From NCBI RefSeq assembly GCF_023221775.1, contig NZ_JAKUDS010000021.1:1-44000 (forward strand): 44,000 nt of DNA, read 5' to 3'. The notes under the pieces were generated by a model, which was not told the origin of the DNA, did not search any database, and worked only from the letters and a program-made list of their open reading frames with translations. Positions 8,690 to 17,026 of the stretch are shown here, piece by piece (the first letter of the stretch is position 1; each line of letters begins with the position of its first letter). The position numbers and the translations under genes were made by a program. The stretch is from Enterococcus cecorum. Its GTDB lineage: Bacteria > Bacillota > Bacilli > Lactobacillales > Enterococcaceae.

Positions 8690-9601
8690 ATGGCTGAAAG
8701 AATTGAATTAAGTAAAAAAGATCGTTTGGCTGTAGCATGGCGTTCAACTTTCTTACAAGGTTCTTGGAACTACGAACGTATGCAAAACGGCGGCTGGTGT
8801 TATGCAATGATTCCAGCAATCAAAAAATTATATAAAGATCCTGAAGATCGTAAAGCGGCATTAAAACGCCACTTAGAATTCTTTAACACTCACCCATATG
8901 TAGCTTCTCCAGTATTAGGGGTTACTTTAGCACTTGAAGAAGACCGTGCAAATGGTGCACCTGTTGATGATGTAGCAATTCAAGGGGTTAAAGTTGGTAT
9001 GATGGGACCTTTAGCCGGTGTTGGTGACCCAGTATTCTGGTTTACTGTACGTCCTATGTTAGGGGCTTTAGGTGCTTCACTTGCTTTGGGTGGTAACATC
9101 TTAGGTCCAATTTTATTCTTCGTATTGTGGAATGCCATTCGTTGGGGATTCATGTGGTATACGCAAGAATTTGGTTACCGTACTGGTTCTAAGATTACAG
9201 AAGACTTATCAGGTGGTTTATTACAAGATATCACTAAAGGTGCTTCTATCTTAGGTATGTTCGTATTAGCAGCTTTGGTTGAACGTTGGGTATCTATCAA
9301 GTTCACACCAGTAATTGCTGAAATCAAATTATCTCCAGGTGCTTACATTGAATGGGACAAAGTGGAAATGTCAGGAAAAGGAATGAAGGCATTATTTGAA
9401 CAAGTACAAAATGGTCTGGCGTTTGAACCAATCAAACAACAAACTTTACAAGGTAACTTAGATTCATTAATTCCTGGATTAGTTCCATTATTATTAACGT
9501 TCTTATGTATGTGGTTATTGAAGAAGAAAGTTTCTCCAATCGTAATCATCATTGCATTATTCATCGTTGGTATCGTTGGACACTTAATCCACTTATTATA
9601 A
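8690..9601 (+). CDS. manN: Mannose PTS EIID membrane subunit
   Basis: A 303-residue EIID of the mannose PTS (ManZ family). It has the N-terminal amphipathic LAVAWRSTFLQGSWNYERMQ region and the conserved GPLAGVGDPVFWFTVRPML stretch; its transmembrane hairpin region is C-terminal. It assembles with EIIC in the membrane. AAGGAGG (8672-8678) serves ATG 8690; another ATG at 8683 would give only a few out-of-frame codons. A strong terminator follows immediately, making this the last gene of the main PTS transcript. Confidence 0.96.
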   Translation: MAERIELSKKDRLAVAWRSTFLQGSWNYERMQNGGWCYAMIPAIKKLYKDPEDRKAALKRHLEFFNTHPYVASPVLGVTLALEEDRANGAPVDDVAIQGVKVGMMGPLAGVGDPVFWFTVRPMLGALGASLALGGNILGPILFFVLWNAIRWGFMWYTQEFGYRTGSKITEDLSGGLLQDITKGASILGMFVLAALVERWVSIKFTPVIAEIKLSPGAYIEWDKVEMSGKGMKALFEQVQNGLAFEPIKQQTLQGNLDSLIPGLVPLLLTFLCMWLLKKKVSPIVIIIALFIVGIVGHLIHLL

Positions 9602-9627
9602 TCATTATTACTACTATTCGTTTATGG

Positions 9628-9664
9628 GAGAAGCGAGAATCAAATTGGTTCTCGCTTCTTTTTA
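9628..9664 (+). terminator. Terminator after manN
   Basis: Stem agaagcgagaatc with ggttctcgcttct around an aaatt loop, followed by a T-rich tail. It separates manN from the DUF956 gene 35 bases downstream, so the latter is reached by read-through or has its own start site. Confidence 0.9.
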
Positions 9665-9698
9665 CTAAGTATGCTATGCTAATGGCGAGGTGAGAAAT

Positions 9699-10076
9699 AT
9701 GGTGCAGTCTTTAAATACAAAAGTAGACTTAACAGTAGATGCGACCTCCTTTATGGGGTTGGCAAACTATGGCAAAATCATGGTTGGCGATAAGGCTTTC
9801 GAGTTTTACGATGACCAAGATGTGCGTAAATATATTCAAATCCCTTGGGAAGAAGTTGAGTTTGTGATGGCAACCGTTCTATTTAAAGGTAAGTGGATTC
9901 CTCGTTTTGCGGTCCAAACCAAGAAAAATGGCCGTTATCAGTTTGCAGCCAAAAATCCGAAAAAAGTCTTGCGGGCCATTCAAGATCATATTGGTAAGAA
10001 GAAAATGCGTCGTTCGCTGAGTTTCTTCCAAATTATGTCTAGAAGTCTCAAGGCGAAGTTTGGCAAAAACAAATAA
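9699..10076 (+). CDS. manO: DUF956 protein (ManO), mannose PTS-associated
   Basis: A 125-residue DUF956 protein. Genes of this family are found almost only at the end of mannose PTS operons in Lactobacillales and Listeria and are called manO; a regulatory role has been proposed but the biochemical role is unclear. There is no membrane segment or HTH. The body (WEEVEFVMATVLFKGKWIPRF) suggests a PH-like beta-rich fold, and the C-terminus is very basic (KKKMRR...KAKFGKNK). Start ATG 9699 is chosen because GAGGTGA (9686-9692) is correctly spaced; the in-frame GTG at 9690 overlaps that site. Confidence 0.9.
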   Translation: MVQSLNTKVDLTVDATSFMGLANYGKIMVGDKAFEFYDDQDVRKYIQIPWEEVEFVMATVLFKGKWIPRFAVQTKKNGRYQFAAKNPKKVLRAIQDHIGKKKMRRSLSFFQIMSRSLKAKFGKNK

Positions 10077-10094
10077 AATGAAAATTTTTTGGAT

Positions 10095-10137
10095 AAACAC
10101 ATTAAATCGTGCAAAGTCAATGATTTAATGTGTTTTT
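10095..10137 (+). terminator. Terminator after manO
   Basis: Stem aaacacattaaatc (10095-10108) with gatttaatgtgttt (10121-10134), a perfect 14-bp match with a T-run. Confidence 0.9.
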
Positions 10138-10139
10138 TG

Positions 10140-10148
10140 TGTTAGAAT
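10140..10148 (+). promoter_or_regulatory. Extended -10 promoter of pepP
   Basis: TGT-TAGAAT, an extended -10 element (TGn plus TAGAAT), about 30 bases upstream of the pepP ATG and overlapping the end of the preceding terminator. No good -35 is visible. Confidence 0.45.
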
Positions 10149-10178
10149 TAGATTTATCTTAGAGAAGAGAAGGTAGAT

Positions 10179-11246
10179 ATGATGATTCGAGTAGAAAATT
10201 TACGCAAATTGATGAGAGAAAATGATTTGGAAGCATTTTTAGTGACTAGCCCATATAATTTGCGCTACTTAACAAACTTTACAGGAACAACAGGTTTAGC
10301 CGTGATTACATTAAATAATGCTTACTTTGTCACTGACTTCCGTTATACTGAACAAGCAGCGATGCAAGCAAAAGGCTATACCATCGTGAAAAATACTGGA
10401 CCAATTTTTGAAGATGTAGCTAAGATTTGTACGCAAGATGAATTGAAGAATCTAGCCTTTGAAGAAACTTTTGTTACTGTCAGAGATTATGATCAACTAG
10501 AAGATTTAATTCACGAAACTTCTTTAGTGCCAGTGAGTGGTTTAATCGAATCTTTACGTGAAATTAAAGATGAAAAAGAAGTTGAAATCACCAAAAAAGC
10601 CTGCGAAATCGCGGATAAAGCCTTTTTACACATTCTTGATTATGTAAAACCAGGCATGAGCGAAATTCAAGTAGCAAATGAATTAGATTTCTTTATGCGT
10701 TCTTTAGGTGCAAGTGGTGTCAGTTTCGATACTATTGTGGCAAGTGGCTTACGTTCAGCGATGCCACATGGGGTTGCCAGCGAAAAATTAATTGAACAAA
10801 ATGATTTAATTACGATTGACTTTGGTTGTTATTATCAAGGGTATGTTTCAGATATGACTCGTACTTTTGCCATTGGCGATCCTGGTGAAAAATTAAAAGA
10901 AATTTATCAAGTGGTATTAGAAGCTCAATTAAAAGTCATCGAAGCAGCTAAACCAGGTATGACTGGGGTGCAATTGGATGCGGTGGCGCGTGATCACATT
11001 GCTTCATTTGGCTATGGGGAAGCGTTTGGTCACTCAACGGGTCATGGAATTGGCTTAGAAATTCACGAAGGTCCAAATGTATCTTTCAGAGCAGAAAAAG
11101 CCTTTGTCCCAGGAAATATTATTACAGATGAACCAGGTATCTACTTACCAGGCATCGGTGGGGTACGTATTGAAGACGACTTATTGATTACTCAAACAGG
11201 CAATGAAGTCTTAACACATGCACCAAAAGAGTTAATTCTCTTATAA
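10179..11246 (+). CDS. pepP: Xaa-Pro aminopeptidase (M24B family)
   Basis: A 355-residue metallopeptidase with the pita-bread fold that removes N-terminal residues preceding proline. The N-terminal creatinase-like domain (about 1-125) is followed by the catalytic domain carrying the two-metal ligands: Asp in TIDFGCY and SDMTRTF, His in HSTGHGIGLEIHE, Glu in DEPGIYLPG and in GVRIEDD. Length is typical of the Gram-positive YqhT/PepQ-like group. Two adjacent ATG codons (10179 and 10182) could start it. In many Firmicutes the next gene is efp; here a yqhY homologue follows after 95 bases and efp is absent. Confidence 0.95.
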   Translation: MMIRVENLRKLMRENDLEAFLVTSPYNLRYLTNFTGTTGLAVITLNNAYFVTDFRYTEQAAMQAKGYTIVKNTGPIFEDVAKICTQDELKNLAFEETFVTVRDYDQLEDLIHETSLVPVSGLIESLREIKDEKEVEITKKACEIADKAFLHILDYVKPGMSEIQVANELDFFMRSLGASGVSFDTIVASGLRSAMPHGVASEKLIEQNDLITIDFGCYYQGYVSDMTRTFAIGDPGEKLKEIYQVVLEAQLKVIEAAKPGMTGVQLDAVARDHIASFGYGEAFGHSTGHGIGLEIHEGPNVSFRAEKAFVPGNIITDEPGIYLPGIGGVRIEDDLLITQTGNEVLTHAPKELILL

Positions 11247-11290
11247 TCTTGTTAGAATTACACCAAGCTATAGATTATCAGCGCATAAAA

Positions 11291-11299
11291 TGATAAAAT
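11291..11299 (+). promoter_or_regulatory. Possible extended -10 promoter for yqhY-nusB
   Basis: TGA-TAAAAT, an extended -10 pattern about 43 bases upstream of the yqhY ATG. TGTTAGAAT at 11320-11328 is another match, but its start point would fall on the ribosome site. No clear terminator separates pepP from yqhY. Confidence 0.35.
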
Positions 11300-11341
11300 A
11301 GTTGTGAATGATAACTATCTGTTAGAATTGGAGGAAATAAG

Positions 11342-11767
11342 ATGGCTGATGAAAAAGCTTTAAAATTAGATGTCCAAGATGAACTTGGCGAAATCGTCAT
11401 CGCCCCTGAAGTTATTGAAATTATTAGTGGGATTGCTGCTTCTAAAGTAGAGGGCGTATATAAAATGCAAGGATCTTTTGCTAATAATGTAACAGAATTG
11501 CTTGGTCGTAGTGTCTATGGTAAAGGTGTTTATCTTTCAAACACTGAAGATGGGATCCAAGTAGATGCTTATGTAAGTGTAAAATACGGTGTATCTGTAC
11601 CAAAAGTAGCGACTGAGATTCAACAACGCATCAAACAACAAGTCTTATTCATGACAGATGTGACATTGGCTCAGGTAAATGTGCATATTGTAGCCGTGAT
11701 TCCTGAAAAACAAGAAGCAGTGAACTTAGACGAACTTTTTGATGATAATGAGGACGACAATGAATAA
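11342..11767 (+). CDS. yqhY: Asp23/Gls24 family protein, YqhY-like
   Basis: A 141-residue Asp23/Gls24 (DUF322) protein. The family core is clear: GEIVIAPEVIEIISGIAASKVEGV near the N-terminus and VNVHIVAVIPE near the C-terminus, ending in an acidic tail (DELFDDNEDDNE). YqhY of B. subtilis is encoded in the same context with fatty-acid genes and nusB, and its loss perturbs acetyl-CoA carboxylase. There is no membrane segment. GGAGG (11330-11334) precedes ATG. Its stop overlaps the nusB start by 8 bases (ATGAATAA), indicating translational coupling. Confidence 0.92.
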   Translation: MADEKALKLDVQDELGEIVIAPEVIEIISGIAASKVEGVYKMQGSFANNVTELLGRSVYGKGVYLSNTEDGIQVDAYVSVKYGVSVPKVATEIQQRIKQQVLFMTDVTLAQVNVHIVAVIPEKQEAVNLDELFDDNEDDNE

Positions 11768-12203
11768 AGAATTATCCAGACATCAAATCCGTGAAATAGC
11801 CATTCAAGCTTTATTTCCGTTGAATTTTAATCAAGATTTAACGAAACAAGCAGCGATTAACCATGCAATCGAATTGAATTTAGTGGATCAGTTAGATGAA
11901 GATCAAGCAAGTTTTGTGCCACCTTATTTAGACTTATTGGTGGATGGTGTTTGCGAGCATCAAGCAGAGATTGATCAATTAATCGAAAGTCATCTAAAAC
12001 CAGGTTGGAAGATTAGTCGTCTGGTTAAAATGGATGTGACTATTTTACGGTTAGCAATTTTTGAGATGAAATATGTAGATGATGTACCGAACAATGTAGC
12101 TTTAAACGAAGCGATTGAATTGGCTAAAACATTTAGCGATGAGAAATCTCGTCGTTTTGTCAATGGTCTATTGTCTGCTATTAATCAAGAATTACAAGCA
12201 TAA
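11760..12203 (+). CDS. nusB: Transcription antitermination factor NusB
   Basis: A 147-residue all-helical NusB. It binds boxA RNA with NusE (ribosomal protein S10) and supports rRNA antitermination. Visible family features are SRHQIREIAIQALFPL at the N-terminus and the C-terminal VALNEAIELAKTFSDEKSRRFVNGLL signature. ATG 11760, overlapping the yqhY stop, is chosen over an upstream in-frame ATG at 11739 that would lie inside yqhY; TGAGGA (11749-11754) is the ribosome site. Confidence 0.95.
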   Translation: MNKELSRHQIREIAIQALFPLNFNQDLTKQAAINHAIELNLVDQLDEDQASFVPPYLDLLVDGVCEHQAEIDQLIESHLKPGWKISRLVKMDVTILRLAIFEMKYVDDVPNNVALNEAIELAKTFSDEKSRRFVNGLLSAINQELQA

Positions 12204-12212
12204 GTAGGTTAG

Positions 12213-12266
12213 ACCGGAATTTCTCAAATTTGGAAAAACAAATCGGGGGAATTTCGGTTTTTTTTA
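12213..12266 (+). terminator. Terminator after nusB
   Basis: Imperfect stem accggaatttct with ggggaatttcggt (12246-12258), followed by eight T. folD starts 25 bases later, so folD needs its own promoter or read-through. Confidence 0.8.
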
Positions 12267-12290
12267 AATCTAATAAAAGGGGTTTGACAG

Positions 12291-13142
12291 ATGGAATTAT
12301 TGAATGGAAAAGTATTGGCGCAAAAGTTACAGCAGGAAATGACGCAAGAAGTGACAGCGTTAAAAGAAAAGGGCCTTCAACCAGGATTAGCCGTGATTTT
12401 AGTAGGTGAAGACCCAGCAAGTCAAGTGTATGTCCGTAATAAAGAGCGCGCGGCAAACAATATTGGTATGTATTCAGTAGTATATCGTTTGCCTGAAACA
12501 ACTAGTGAAGCAGATTTGATTGCTAAGATTGAAGAATTAAATCAGGATGACAAGATTCATGGCATTTTGGTACAGTTGCCATTGCCTAAACACATCAATG
12601 AAGATTTAGTATTAGATACGATTGCTCCTGAAAAAGATGTTGATGGTTTCCACCCAATGAATTTGGGAAATCTTTTTGCCGGCAAACCCACAATGATTCC
12701 ATGTACCCCAGCCGGAATTATGGAATTAATCAAACTTTCCGGCTTAGATTTAGCTGGCAAGAATGCGGTTATCATTGGTCGTAGTAATATTGTTGGTAAA
12801 CCTATGGCACACCTTTTACTACAAGCAAATGCGACCGTGACGATTTGCCATTCAAAAACCAAAGAGCTTCCTAAAGTAGCGAAACAAGCAGATGTCTTAG
12901 TCGTAGCGATTGGTCGTGCGAATTTTGTGACCGCTGATTTTGTCAAAGAAGGAGCCGTTGTGATTGATGTAGGAATTAATCGTGATGAAAATAACAAGTT
13001 AACGGGTGATGTGAAATTTGATGAAGTGGCTCCGTTAACTAGTTACATTACGCCAGTGCCTGGTGGGGTTGGCCCAATGACGATTACGATGTTGATGCGT
13101 CAAACGATTGAAGCGGCGAAAAGAAAGGAAAATGTTTGTTGA
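12291..13142 (+). CDS. folD: Bifunctional methylene-THF dehydrogenase / methenyl-THF cyclohydrolase
   Basis: A 283-residue FolD that interconverts 5,10-methylene-, methenyl- and 10-formyl-tetrahydrofolate in one-carbon metabolism. Visible signatures are the catalytic YVRNKERAA (Tyr and Lys of the folate site), VQLPLPKHI, the Rossmann GRSNIVGKP, and the C-terminal [14 protein letters not shown]. Length is typical. ATG 12291 follows AAGGGG. The last 7 bases overlap the xseA start region, which begins an xseA-xseB-ispA-tlyA run of coupled genes. Confidence 0.97.
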   Translation: MELLNGKVLAQKLQQEMTQEVTALKEKGLQPGLAVILVGEDPASQVYVRNKERAANNIGMYSVVYRLPETTSEADLIAKIEELNQDDKIHGILVQLPLPKHINEDLVLDTIAPEKDVDGFHPMNLGNLFAGKPTMIPCTPAGIMELIKLSGLDLAGKNAVIIGRSNIVGKPMAHLLLQANATVTICHSKTKELPKVAKQADVLVVAIGRANFVTADFVKEGAVVIDVGINRDENNKLTGDVKFDEVAPLTSYITPVPGGVGPMTITMLMRQTIEAAKRKENVC

Positions 13143-14479
13143 GTCAACCAGAATATTTAACGGTGAGTGCCTTAACGCGATATATCAAGACGAAATTCGA
13201 TAAAGATCCTTATCTAGGAAGAGTCTACTTAACGGGTGAGATTTCAAACTTTAGAAAAAGACCTGCCCATCAATATTTTTCGTTGAAAGATGATCATGCG
13301 AAAATTTCTGCCGTGATGTTTCGTGGACCCTTCAGTAAGGTAAAATTTGATGTTCAAGATGGTATGAAAGTCTTAGTCGTTGGTTATGTTTCGGTGTATG
13401 AAGCTTCAGGTAGTTATCAGATTACGATTGAGCATATGGAACCGGATGGCGTAGGGGCACTATACCAAGCGTTTGAGCAATTAAAAGAAAAATTGTCCAA
13501 AGAAGGTTTATTTGCTGCACCGAAAAAGGCCATTCCGCGCTTTCCTAAACGGATTGGTGTGATTACCAGTCCATCTGGTGCGGTAATCAGAGATATTATT
13601 ACTACTGTGCGTCGTCGGTATCCGATTGCCCAAATAGTTTTGTTTCCAACGGTGGTGCAAGGCGATCAGTCAGCCGATGATTTGGTTCGCAATATTAAAC
13701 GTGCAGATGAATTAGGAATTTTTGATACGTTAATCATTGGTCGTGGCGGAGGTTCGATTGAAGATTTGTGGCCTTTTAATGAAGAAAAAGTAGCTCGAGC
13801 AATTTTTCAATGTCAAACGCCTATTATTTCGTCAGTTGGTCATGAAACAGATACGACGATTGCAGATTTTGTAGCAGATGTTAGAGCGGCTACCCCTACA
13901 GCGGCGGCAGAGATTGCAGTTCCTGTTTTGAGTGAAGAAATAATGAAAATTGATCAACAAAAGATGCGTTTGATGCAAGCTTTTGCCAATCAATTGAAAT
14001 TAAAAAATCAACGACTGCAGCGGGTGCAACAGAGTTATGTGTTTGCTCAACCGCATCGTCTTTATGAGGCAAAATCTCAAAAGTTAGACCAATTGCAACA
14101 GCGTTTAATAAGTGGAATGCAAGCTCAAGTACATCAACAAGAACGCCGCTATCAACAGTTGAGTCAACGCTTAGCTCAGCAAACACCTGCTCATCGTCTG
14201 CAAAGTGAAAAACAAAAACTACTCTTTTTAACGGATAGTTTACAACGTCAAATGCAACAACTCTATCAGAAAAAAGCCCATGATTTCAATCAAGCGTTGG
14301 TTTCGTTGGATTTATTGAGTCCTTTAAAAACAATGCAACGTGGATTTAGCTATACGACAGCTGAAGATCAAGTGGTAAAGAGTGTCGAGCAATTGGCAAT
14401 CGATCAACAAATTACTGTGCATTATGTTGATGGGACAATCCAAGCACAAGTAAAAGCAATTGAGAAAAATGAAAAGTGA
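13136..14479 (+). CDS. xseA: Exodeoxyribonuclease VII large subunit
   Basis: A 447-residue XseA, catalytic subunit of ExoVII, which degrades single-stranded DNA to short oligonucleotides. An N-terminal OB-fold ([17 protein letters not shown]) is followed by the catalytic region with [15 protein letters not shown] and SVGHETD, then a long Gln-rich coiled-coil (about 260-400) and a C-terminal segment (GFSYTT) used to assemble with XseB. Start is TTG 13136 (or TTG 13139) behind AAAGGA, overlapping the folD stop. Confidence 0.95.
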   Translation: MLSQPEYLTVSALTRYIKTKFDKDPYLGRVYLTGEISNFRKRPAHQYFSLKDDHAKISAVMFRGPFSKVKFDVQDGMKVLVVGYVSVYEASGSYQITIEHMEPDGVGALYQAFEQLKEKLSKEGLFAAPKKAIPRFPKRIGVITSPSGAVIRDIITTVRRRYPIAQIVLFPTVVQGDQSADDLVRNIKRADELGIFDTLIIGRGGGSIEDLWPFNEEKVARAIFQCQTPIISSVGHETDTTIADFVADVRAATPTAAAEIAVPVLSEEIMKIDQQKMRLMQAFANQLKLKNQRLQRVQQSYVFAQPHRLYEAKSQKLDQLQQRLISGMQAQVHQQERRYQQLSQRLAQQTPAHRLQSEKQKLLFLTDSLQRQMQQLYQKKAHDFNQALVSLDLLSPLKTMQRGFSYTTAEDQVVKSVEQLAIDQQITVHYVDGTIQAQVKAIEKNEK

Positions 14480-14487
14480 GGAAAATC

Positions 14488-14712
14488 ATGTCAGAATTAA
14501 CCTTTGAACAATCATTACAACAGCTAGAGCAAATCGTTTCCCAACTAGAACGTGGCGATGTTCCTTTAGAAGAAGCTTTGAGTGCTTTTCAACAAGGGAT
14601 GGTGCTTTCAAAACAGTGTAAAGAGCAATTAGAGAATGCAGAGAAAACACTAGCGAAAATGATGACGGATGAAAATGAAGAAGTTCCATTCGAAGAGGCA
14701 AGTAATGAATAA
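14488..14712 (+). CDS. xseB: Exodeoxyribonuclease VII small subunit
   Basis: A 74-residue XseB with the family pattern [20 protein letters not shown] followed by [13 protein letters not shown]; it is a helical hairpin that wraps the XseA coiled coil. GTGAGGA (14476-14482), overlapping the xseA stop, is the ribosome site for ATG 14488. The in-frame GTG at 14476 is that ribosome site, not a start. The acidic C-terminus overlaps the ispA start by 8 bases. Confidence 0.95.
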   Translation: MSELTFEQSLQQLEQIVSQLERGDVPLEEALSAFQQGMVLSKQCKEQLENAEKTLAKMMTDENEEVPFEEASNE

Positions 14713-15583
14713 AGAATTAACCCTAGCAATGGCGCGCTTAGAATCATTGATGGAAGAAATCGTATTACAAGCCACCAATGATCACAAATTGGCGGAAAGT
14801 ATGCTCTATTCGCTAAAAGCTGGTGGGAAACGAATTCGCCCAAGGATTTTTTTGGCAACTTTGCAGGCTTTTGGTTCTTCTTTAGATGAAGAAGTCCTTA
14901 AAGTGGCTGCGGCTATTGAAATGATGCATACTTATTCGTTGATTCATGATGACTTACCAAGTATTGATAATGATGATTTGCGCCGCGGAAAGCCAACGAA
15001 TCATAAAGTTTTTGGAGAAGCCATTGCCATTTTTGCTGGGGATGCATTGTTGACCTTGTGCTTTGAGGTTTTATCTCAAGTCGATTTACCTGCATCGACC
15101 GTTTTACAGTTAATTCAACAACTCTCCCAAGCTGCTGGGCCTGCGGGAATTGTGGCTGGTCAAGCAAGTGATGTCCAAGCAGAAAATCAACAAGTTTCCT
15201 TAAAGCAGTTAATGGCCATACATGAGCGTAAGACAGGAGCTTTATTGCAGTATTGCTTTGTAGCTGCAGGACTCGTGGCACAAGCGAATTCAGTGCAATT
15301 AGCATCGTTGTCTGATTTAGGAATGAAGGTGGGGATAGCCTTTCAAGTACGAGACGATTTGTTAGACATCTTGGCGACGACCGAGGAACTAGGTAAAACA
15401 GCAGGCCGAGATTTGGCGTTAGAAAAAAGTACTTATCCTGCATTACTAGGGATTCAAGGAGCAAAAGAGGCTTTAGCTGGTTATCTTTCCCAAGCAAGGA
15501 AGATTTGTCAAGATTTGGCGAACCAAGGTCTGGCAATGGATGAATTAGTAAAAATTATTGAAAAGTTAGAATTGAGGGATTAA
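14705..15583 (+). CDS. ispA: Farnesyl/geranyl diphosphate synthase
   Basis: A 292-residue trans-isoprenyl diphosphate synthase that condenses IPP with DMAPP and GPP, feeding undecaprenyl phosphate and quinone synthesis. The first Asp-rich motif is [15 protein letters not shown], with the short DDxxxxD spacing of bacterial type-II FPP synthases; the second is [15 protein letters not shown] is the IPP-binding region. ATG 14705 (MNKELTLAM) overlaps the xseB stop in ATGAATAA; an in-frame upstream ATG at 14669 lies inside xseB and would add a basic non-family extension. Confidence 0.95.
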   Translation: MNKELTLAMARLESLMEEIVLQATNDHKLAESMLYSLKAGGKRIRPRIFLATLQAFGSSLDEEVLKVAAAIEMMHTYSLIHDDLPSIDNDDLRRGKPTNHKVFGEAIAIFAGDALLTLCFEVLSQVDLPASTVLQLIQQLSQAAGPAGIVAGQASDVQAENQQVSLKQLMAIHERKTGALLQYCFVAAGLVAQANSVQLASLSDLGMKVGIAFQVRDDLLDILATTEELGKTAGRDLALEKSTYPALLGIQGAKEALAGYLSQARKICQDLANQGLAMDELVKIIEKLELRD

Positions 15584-15586
15584 TGC

Positions 15587-16402
15587 TTGAAAAAGGAACG
15601 AGTAGATGTACTTTGTGTGATGCAAGGTTTATTCGATACCCGCGAACAAGCCAAGCGAGGCATTATGGCGGGCTTAGTCTATAATGACAAGCATGAACGT
15701 CTGGATAAACCAGGTGAAAAAATTGATGCTAGTATGACATTAGAAATCAAAGGCAAGAAATTACCCTATGTTTCACGCGGTGGTTTGAAGTTAGAAAAAG
15801 CTTTAAAGATTTTTGATTTTACGGTGGAAGATAAGATTGTCCTTGATATTGGGGCTTCTACGGGTGGATTTACTGACGTGGCTTTGCAAAATGGCGCGAA
15901 ATTGAGTTATGCCTTAGATGTTGGTTATAATCAATTAGCTTGGAAGATTCGCCAAGATGAGCGCGTGGTTGTGATGGAGCGTACAAATTTCCGCTATAGT
16001 CAACCGGCAGACTTTTTAGATGGTTTACCACAAGTGGCAACGATTGATGTGTCTTTCATTTCATTGAGTTTAATTTTGCCACCATTGTATGAGATTTTAG
16101 TCGAAGGTGGCGACGTCATGGCTCTGATTAAACCACAATTCGAAGCAGGAAAGGAATTTGTCGGTAAGCACGGCATTGTGAAAGATCCAAAAGTGCATCA
16201 AGCGGTGATTGAAAAAGTGATTCATATGGCACTTGAAGTCGGCTTTTCGGTGAAAAATTTAAGCTTTTCACCAATTACGGGTGGCGAAGGGAATATTGAG
16301 TTTCTCATTCATTTGAAAAAACAAGGCTTACCTGCTGAAGTTGATGCGACCATAGACGTAGCTGAGATTGTCCGCCAAGCTCATGAGCGTTTGGAAAAAT
16401 AA
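15587..16402 (+). CDS. tlyA: TlyA-family rRNA 2'-O-methyltransferase (S4 plus FtsJ domains)
   Basis: A 271-residue TlyA/YqxC protein. An N-terminal S4 RNA-binding domain (about 1-60: RVDVLCVMQGLFDTREQAKR) is followed by a Rossmann FtsJ methyltransferase domain with the SAM loop VLDIGASTGGFTDVAL and the K-D-K-E-type residues in ALDVGYNQ, TIDVSFISL and ALIKPQFE. Family members methylate ribosomal RNA; some are reported as haemolysin-like. TTG 15587 is the start, with TTGAGGG upstream, 3 bases after the ispA stop. A terminator ends the transcript before argR. Confidence 0.93.
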   Translation: MKKERVDVLCVMQGLFDTREQAKRGIMAGLVYNDKHERLDKPGEKIDASMTLEIKGKKLPYVSRGGLKLEKALKIFDFTVEDKIVLDIGASTGGFTDVALQNGAKLSYALDVGYNQLAWKIRQDERVVVMERTNFRYSQPADFLDGLPQVATIDVSFISLSLILPPLYEILVEGGDVMALIKPQFEAGKEFVGKHGIVKDPKVHQAVIEKVIHMALEVGFSVKNLSFSPITGGEGNIEFLIHLKKQGLPAEVDATIDVAEIVRQAHERLEK

Positions 16403-16457
16403 AATATCCATTATTTTGTATATACAATTTTATTTCAAAAAAGTATATCTTAATTGA

Positions 16458-16491
16458 GACCATGAAGTACAAAAAGCTACATGGTCTTTTT
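16458..16491 (+). terminator. Terminator after tlyA
   Basis: Stem gaccatg (16458-16464) with catggtc (16480-16486), then five T. Confidence 0.75.
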
Positions 16492-16501
16492 GTTGTATTC
16501 A

Positions 16502-16510
16502 TGATATAAT
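16502..16510 (+). promoter_or_regulatory. Extended -10 promoter of argR
   Basis: TGA-TATAAT, a perfect extended -10 element, 49 bases upstream of the argR ATG and just downstream of the tlyA terminator. No clear -35 is seen. Confidence 0.6.
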
Positions 16511-16558
16511 CAGTTGCATGAAAAAATGAATAAAAATAAATTTGAAAGGGGTAACGAA

Positions 16559-17008
16559 ATGCGTAAAAAAGATCGGCATCGTTTAATTACGCGTATATTA
16601 AATGATTTCAATATTGAAAAGCAAGAAGATTTTGTCGATATTTTGAGAAACCAAGGAGTAGAAGTCACCCAAGCAACGATTTCCAGAGATATTAAAGAAT
16701 TAAATTTATTAAAAGTGCCGAATGGTAAGGGTGGTTATTTCTATAGTTTGCCAAAAGAAAGTGAGCAAGAAATCCAGCAAAGAATCATGCGTTTATTAAA
16801 AAATGGCTGTATCAGTATCGAAATGATGGATAAAATGATCATGATTAAGACGCTTCCAGGAAATGCCGCGGCTTTGGCTAGTTTGCTAGAAAAGTATTAT
16901 AAAAATCAGTTATTTGGTTTGTTGAATGATGATGATGGCATTTTATTAATTGTCCGTTCGCAAGCCGATGGTCTAAAAATCTATCAAAATTTAGAAACTT
17001 ATAAATAG
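16559..17008 (+). CDS. argR: Arginine repressor ArgR/AhrC
   Basis: A 149-residue ArgR. The N-terminal winged HTH contains NQGVEVTQATISRDIKELNL (DNA recognition), and the C-terminal hexamerisation and arginine-binding domain has LPGNAAALASLLEK and GLLNDDDGILLIVR with the Asp pair expected at the arginine site. It represses biosynthesis and activates catabolism of arginine; lactic-acid bacteria often carry several paralogues, and this recN-linked copy matches AhrC of B. subtilis. ATG 16559 follows AAAGGGG; an in-frame TTG at 16514 is too close to the promoter. A 12-bp palindrome at 16416-16427 upstream might be an operator. Confidence 0.93.
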   Translation: MRKKDRHRLITRILNDFNIEKQEDFVDILRNQGVEVTQATISRDIKELNLLKVPNGKGGYFYSLPKESEQEIQQRIMRLLKNGCISIEMMDKMIMIKTLPGNAAALASLLEKYYKNQLFGLLNDDDGILLIVRSQADGLKIYQNLETYK

Positions 17009-17026
17009 AAAGAAGAGGCGATAGAT

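Noticed and set aside
14913-15536. Long minus-strand open frame (207 codons) inside ispA
   Set aside because: It is fully antisense to an intact ispA with conserved motifs, has no ribosome site, and its translation is low-complexity without a recognisable domain.
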